A DNA stretch of 36,251 nt, taken from assembly GCA_038209965.1 (NCBI GenBank), contig JBBQXF010000046.1, positions 1-36,251 on the forward strand, in the 5' to 3' direction. The translations under genes were made by a program, and so were the position numbers. Positions 32,727 through 36,251 of the stretch are shown in pieces. Under the pieces are notes generated by a model that did no database searches, was not told the DNA's origin, and was given only the letters and a program-made list of their open reading frames with translations. Within the stretch, counting starts at the first letter, position 1. Each line of letters starts with the position of its first letter. Source of the DNA: JALONO01 sp038209965 (lineage in GTDB: Bacteria > Bacteroidota > Bacteroidia > Cytophagales > Thermoflexibacteraceae).

Positions 32727-33443
32727 ATGTTGCCTACTGCCCCTCCCGCTCATTTATGGCATTTTCCGATTCAGTTCCGGTTTGCAGTGGGCCTGATTTT
32801 GGCCATGCACATTTTCGGGTTTGGCCTGATGTGCTGGCCACCCACCCGGACATTTTTCATTGCCCTTACCCCGGTCAATTTACTCGTCTCGGCAGGCTTC
32901 CTTTACCTGTTTCAATGGACAGCAGTGGGGGAGGTTCCGCCAAATGGGTCACTGGTTGGGGCGAATGGCCAGTTTTTCTGGGTTGCGGCCCTTTGCATGT
33001 ATGCAGGGGGATTTTTGGCCGAAGTGGCCGGGGTTCAAACGGGCGCCATCTTCGGGCAATATGCGTATGGCCAAGGGTTGGGCCCCAAAATATGGGGCAC
33101 GCCCCTAGTGATTGGGGTCAACTGGTTTATCCTCATTTGTACCTCCACAAGCTTGTGCGAAACGCTGCGCTGGCCCTTGCCCGCTAAAATAGCAGCGGCA
33201 GCGGCGCTCATGGTGGCCATGGATGGGCTGATCGAGCCGGTGGCCATCCACTTGGGTTTCTGGAATTGGTTTGGCCAGCCGATCCCACTCCAAAATTACG
33301 GGGCTTGGGTGGTCATTTCCTTGCTGCTCATTGGCTTGTTCCACCGCTTGGGGGCGGTGCGCCCCAATCCCATTGCGCCCTTTGTGCTGGGCGCGCAAAT
33401 TTTCTTTTTTGTTGGTCACAATATCGTGATTTGGTGGGGGTAA
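32727..33443 (+). CDS. Carotenoid biosynthesis protein (DUF422, CruF-like)
   Basis: A 238-residue integral membrane protein with about six or seven hydrophobic helices (for example FAVGLILAMHIFGFGLMCW, FFIALTPVNLLVSAGFLYLF, KIAAAAALMVAMDGL, AWVVISLLLIGLF). The signature AEVAGVQTGAIFGQYAYG (about residues 97-114) and VIGVNWF match DUF422. Members with known activity hydrate the C1,2 double bond of acyclic carotenoids (CruF). Here the substrate is inferred from family. Carotenoid desaturase or cyclase genes are not in the window. It ends 305 bases before the ATPase gene. Confidence 0.88.
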   Translation: MLPTAPPAHLWHFPIQFRFAVGLILAMHIFGFGLMCWPPTRTFFIALTPVNLLVSAGFLYLFQWTAVGEVPPNGSLVGANGQFFWVAALCMYAGGFLAEVAGVQTGAIFGQYAYGQGLGPKIWGTPLVIGVNWFILICTSTSLCETLRWPLPAKIAAAAALMVAMDGLIEPVAIHLGFWNWFGQPIPLQNYGAWVVISLLLIGLFHRLGAVRPNPIAPFVLGAQIFFFVGHNIVIWWG

Positions 33444-33466
33444 ACGATACTTTGGCCCGGACAAAA

Positions 33467-33486
33467 GCCCCAAATACAGTTGGGGC
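33467..33486 (+). terminator. Weak terminator after the carotenoid gene
   Basis: GCCCCAA (33467-33473) pairs with TTGGGGC (33480-33486) around a 6-base loop. No T-run follows at once. Confidence 0.4.
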
Positions 33487-33553
33487 TGGGGGCGCTATCT
33501 CACGCTACTTTTTGACTTGTTTTCATTTTTTGAGTATTTACACTGGTGAAACA

Positions 33554-33637
33554 ATGAACCAAAAGGAGAGTGTCCCAGCCACTTATTCGGTACAAGCAGT
33601 GGTTGGTAAAAAAACGACTGTTAGCTTCAAAGAGTGA
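33554..33637 (+). CDS. Possible 27-residue peptide before the ATPase gene
   Basis: ATG to TGA encoding MNQKESVPATYSVQAVVGKK and seven more residues. It is hydrophilic with no domain. It is separated from the ATPase gene by a hairpin and a promoter-like pair, so it is not clearly part of that operon. It may be chance. Confidence 0.2.
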   Translation: MNQKESVPATYSVQAVVGKKTTVSFKE

Positions 33638-33676
33638 CTGGAACCGCTTTTTGAGTAAAAATCTTACACTTTTCCA

Positions 33677-33705
33677 TTTCTTTTGGGAAGATTCCCCAAA
33701 AGAAA
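33677..33705. repeat. Perfect 11-bp hairpin ahead of the ATPase promoter
   Basis: TTTCTTTTGGG (33677-33687) and its exact reverse complement (33695-33705), loop 7. It overlaps the putative -33 element of the ATPase promoter and directly precedes the -7 box. The layout recalls the hairpin at 4790-4820. Confidence 0.6.
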
Positions 33706-33715
33706 TTTATCTTTG
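33682..33715 (+). promoter_or_regulatory. Promoter of the ATPase/TPR module
   Basis: TTTG (33682-33685), 22 bases, then TATCTTTG (33708-33715), 33 bases before ATG 33749. The -33 element lies inside the left arm of the hairpin. Confidence 0.45.
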
Positions 33716-33748
33716 TTTAGTCATCAACTTACTCAAGATCAATACACC

Positions 33749-35074
33749 ATGCCAACGACTTACACTTTTCCTGAAAAAAACCCTTTCTACGCCAGAGAAG
33801 TCTTGGATACCGACTTTGACATTAAGAATTATCCCCATTTATACGTAGAAATTGATAAAAGCAGACGGCACGAAGACGAAGGGGATTTCAAGGAAAACAT
33901 CAAATATAACCTGAACATAGACAGTGAGAATAAACTTTCTTCCCTGCCAAATGACTACAAAAAAATCTTATTTATCGGACACAGAGGCACCGGTAAAACC
34001 CAAGAATTAAGGAAATTACATAATGAACTCGACCACCCAGAGCGCTATTTCTCTATCTTGATCGAGATAGAGCAAGACCTGGAAGTTGCCCGCTTGAAGG
34101 CCGAAGATTTTTTTATCCTCTTGGTTCTCAAACTCATCAGGGAAATGTCCACCCGAGGCATGGATAACATTACGCAAGTTTTTGACAGCCTACTTGAGGA
34201 CTGGCTCAAGGACAAAGAAGTCACAGAGGAAATCATGCAAAAGGCGGGCGTGAGTGTAAGCGCGGGTGTGGGAAGCAATGACAAAAATGTATTGGCGCAA
34301 TTGGTCAGTTTTCTGAAAATAGATTTCAACATCAAAGGCGAGTTGGCAAGGGAGAGCAAAACTACGACGGTCATTCGGGAAAAAATCAACAAGGATTTTC
34401 TTTCTTTTGTGAGCAAGTTCAACGTTGCCCTGCAAGCCGTGCGCAAAGAAATACAAGCCAGAAAAAAGGGCCAAGACATTCTGTTCATCATTGACGGAAC
34501 GGAAAAAGCACCGGCCCAACTGTACGAAGACCTTTTCCAAAAAAACGGCCACATTTTCAGGGAAATCAACGCAAATATCATCACTACTGCCCCCATTGAC
34601 GCTTTTTATCGCCTCAAAGACAGGCTCAACCTAGATTTTTTCGAGCGCGTGGACTTGCCCATGATTTACTTGGACTCCGAAGAAAAAAAGAAAAACATGA
34701 GCCAAATCATCTGCAAGCGTATTGAGGCTGATTTGTTTTTTGAGACCCCCGCATTGGACTATTTGGTGGAAATGTCAGGCGGCTGTTTGCGCCAACTCCT
34801 TCGCCTTGCCAACCAGGTCATTTTTCGCACCCGAGGCAAAAAAGCAAGTTTGGCGGCCGTCCAAAACACGCTGGGCATCGAGGCAAGGCGCATGTATGAG
34901 CAACTGAACGCCAACCAAAAAGACATCCTCCGAAATAAAACTTGGGGGGAAAACTGGGCCCACAACGACGAAAGCGAAATGCTTTTTGCCCTCGTCCTGC
35001 TCAAATACAACGGACACGCCGAGATAAATCCGATCCTTCGGGAAGAGATGGCAAATCTCACCGAAAACGCATGA
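33749..35074 (+). CDS. P-loop ATPase (AAA/STAND-like) of a two-gene module
   Basis: A 441-residue soluble ATPase. ATG 33749 is used; the frame upstream to 33683 overlaps the hairpin and promoter. Walker A is FIGHRGTGKTQELRKL (G77 to T84, K83), a GHRG-x-GK(S/T)-x-EL pattern shared by a group of bacterial ATPases found next to TPR proteins. Walker B is ILFIIDGTEK (D249). NIITTAPIDAFYRLK after it may be the sensor segment. A helical part (residues 115-240) with REMSTRGMDNITQVFDSLL separates the two motifs, and a C-terminal winged-helix-like or lid region starts near 340. There are no membrane segments. It overlaps the next gene by ATGA. Nucleotide-driven signalling or defence is inferred from layout only. 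Confidence 0.8.
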   Translation: MPTTYTFPEKNPFYAREVLDTDFDIKNYPHLYVEIDKSRRHEDEGDFKENIKYNLNIDSENKLSSLPNDYKKILFIGHRGTGKTQELRKLHNELDHPERYFSILIEIEQDLEVARLKAEDFFILLVLKLIREMSTRGMDNITQVFDSLLEDWLKDKEVTEEIMQKAGVSVSAGVGSNDKNVLAQLVSFLKIDFNIKGELARESKTTTVIREKINKDFLSFVSKFNVALQAVRKEIQARKKGQDILFIIDGTEKAPAQLYEDLFQKNGHIFREINANIITTAPIDAFYRLKDRLNLDFFERVDLPMIYLDSEEKKKNMSQIICKRIEADLFFETPALDYLVEMSGGCLRQLLRLANQVIFRTRGKKASLAAVQNTLGIEARRMYEQLNANQKDILRNKTWGENWAHNDESEMLFALVLLKYNGHAEINPILREEMANLTENA

Positions 35075-36251
35075 CTTTAGACCCAGACAACTTAGCCGCA
35101 CTGCACTTTGCCCTTGCTGACCGCCACAAAAGTACGGTGGGCCTGGTCGTGGTCGGTAATCAGCAAGTACAAACACAACTGTACCTCGAGCTTAAAAACC
35201 TGCTCCCTGAATACCAATTCGTGGATTTGGATTTCAAAGCGACGCCCGTGGTGTCCATCTTTCACTACCTCCAAGAAAACCTGCCCCCCCAAGTCTTGGA
35301 GCGCAAAGACAAAGTAACCCACTTGATCAATGTTTTTGGGCTGGATTATAGCTTTTTTAGTTACGAAAATGGCGAAGCCAAGCCCTCTCCGCTGGTGCAA
35401 CAGCTCAACATGGAGCGGGAGCTGATTTTCAGGGAGATTCCCGCCATTGTGCTGATTTGGCTGGGCAAACCCGCCTACCTGACCTTCAGGCGCTACGCCA
35501 GCGACTTTTCCGATTGGGTCTCAGTCGTGTTTGAATTTGGCGGTGAGAAGGGCGAAAGCTACCAACCGGATACGGAGCAAATTAGAAACTTGGCAGAAAT
35601 AAAGATCGACAATACCTCCGAAAATCACCAGCGCATCGCCGACCTCCAGGACAAGCTCAACCGCTTGGACAAAGGCACCCACACCGCCCGCCACCGCCGA
35701 GACGAAAAATCCCTATGCCTCCTGCTCGCCCAAGCCTACACTGCCGTAGGTGAGTACACCAAAGCGAGCGAGCAGTACGCCCTGACCCTGCGCCTCGCCG
35801 AAGGCTTGCAAAATACGGGAACAGAAATCGGCACGATTTACTTTTACTGGGCTGAAAATGAGCAACATAGGCGACAATATGAAATAGCAGAAAACTACTT
35901 TGAAAAAGCATTGACTTATTTTGAAAAAGATGAAAGTAAGAAAAACCTATCCGTGATCTACGAACGCCTAGGGAGTTTATATGAGTACCTAGGGGAGTTG
36001 GGCAAGGCGCAGGCCTTTTTTGAGAAAGATTATAAACTTGCAGAAGAACTCTACGCGAGCAACCCGCGCAATGAATCCCTGAAAAATGGCTTGGCGGTTT
36101 CTTACGAAAAATTAGGCGGTTTGTATCAGTCGCAAGGGAATTTGAGCAAGGCACAGGACTTTTTTGAGAAATTCAATCAGTTAACTGAAGAACTCTGTGC
36201 GAGCAACCCGCGCAATGAATCCCTGAAAAATGGCTTGGCGATTTCTTATGA
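35071..36251 (+). CDS. TPR protein with NTPase-like N-terminus, runs off the window
   Basis: At least 393 codons from ATG 35071, with no stop before the window ends. Residues 1-160 form an alpha/beta region that looks NTPase-like but lacks a P-loop (TVGLVVVGNQQVQTQLYLEL). A segment LNMERELIFREIPAIVLIWL ... RRYASDFSDWVSVVFEF matches the shape of a domain common in bacterial TPR signalling proteins, where Leu-Pro-rich strands precede a SDFxxW motif. From about residue 215 there are tetratricopeptide helices (AQAYTAVGEYTKASEQYALTL; GTIYFYWAENEQHRRQYEIA; LGSLYEYLGELGKAQAFF). Two later units of 48 residues are nearly identical in DNA. TPR arrays usually bind protein partners. It is translationally coupled to the ATPase, so the two probably act together. 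The C-terminus is unknown. Confidence 0.8.
   Translation, partial: MTLDPDNLAALHFALADRHKSTVGLVVVGNQQVQTQLYLELKNLLPEYQFVDLDFKATPVVSIFHYLQENLPPQVLERKDKVTHLINVFGLDYSFFSYENGEAKPSPLVQQLNMERELIFREIPAIVLIWLGKPAYLTFRRYASDFSDWVSVVFEFGGEKGESYQPDTEQIRNLAEIKIDNTSENHQRIADLQDKLNRLDKGTHTARHRRDEKSLCLLLAQAYTAVGEYTKASEQYALTLRLAEGLQNTGTEIGTIYFYWAENEQHRRQYEIAENYFEKALTYFEKDESKKNLSVIYERLGSLYEYLGELGKAQAFFEKDYKLAEELYASNPRNESLKNGLAVSYEKLGGLYQSQGNLSKAQDFFEKFNQLTEELCASNPRNESLKNGLAISY
36055..36240 (+). repeat. Near-identical 144-bp-spaced TPR units
   Basis: A 42-base stretch starting at 36055 recurs identically at 36199, 144 bases (48 codons) later, encoding ASNPRNESLKNGLA in both copies; sequence between them has diverged more. 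It points to recent repeat expansion or gene conversion. Confidence 0.75.

Larger units (their letters stand above)
33444..33748. other. Intergenic region before the ATPase/TPR module
   Basis: About 305 bases. It holds a weak terminator at 33467, a possible 27-codon ORF at 33554, the hairpin at 33677 and the promoter-like pair at 33682-33715. Confidence 0.5.

Noticed and set aside
36055..36240. CRISPR-like repeat
   Set aside because: The repeated sequence is in frame within TPR units and has only two copies, with coding sequence between.

Overview
The window looks like a chromosomal segment of a Bacteroidota bacterium, probably in the Cytophagia/Saprospiria part of the phylum. Four things point there: promoter-like boxes of the TAnnTTTG type ahead of several genes, very few Shine-Dalgarno sequences, a split transketolase, and Bacteroidota-type families (long NADP-GAPDH, PepSY-like secreted protein, DUF422 carotenoid protein, Tat-exported Gfo/Idh/MocA oxidoreductase). 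The exact genus cannot be read from the sequence.

Region 1 (1-3100) is AT-rich and accessory. Two single-gene units, a PD-(D/E)XK nuclease-like protein and a 211-residue unknown, each follow a roughly 330-bp element with terminal inverted repeats. The elements carry the N-terminus of an IS1182-type transposase, and both share the same internal deletion. A roughly 120-bp boundary sequence recurs after each gene. Together these form a repeated cassette-like unit.

Region 2 (3101-8616) is housekeeping: NADP-dependent GAPDH, a two-TM potassium channel with RCK domain, a hypothetical protein, RecX, and a Tat-exported oxidoreductase. Region 3 (8617-10526) is a second AT-rich insert. It holds a Fic-domain protein whose C-terminal part is separated by a frameshift and contains an in-frame 72-bp tandem duplication.

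Region 4 (10781-32597) is mostly core metabolism and envelope genes. It contains Ogt, an alpha/beta hydrolase, the transketolase C-terminal half with a FtsB/DivIC-like gene, an M20 amidohydrolase, a SNF2 helicase, a PhyH dioxygenase and a subtilase. Next come two glycosyltransferases, MetZ, a GNAT acetyltransferase, a PepSY-like protein and a radical SAM/SPASM protein. The region ends with a STAS-like protein, phosphatidylserine decarboxylase, a gamma-carbonic-anhydrase-like protein, TrpS and a three-PAS histidine kinase. Several convergent pairs share or abut stop codons.

Region 5 (32660-36251) has a DUF422 carotenoid gene and then a two-gene module: a P-loop ATPase coupled by ATGA overlap to a TPR protein that runs off the window. 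The TPR protein has an NTPase-like N-terminal region without a visible P-loop and nearly identical recent repeats. This module and the cassette-like units at the left end are the best candidates for undescribed biology. No rRNA, tRNA or CRISPR array was seen.
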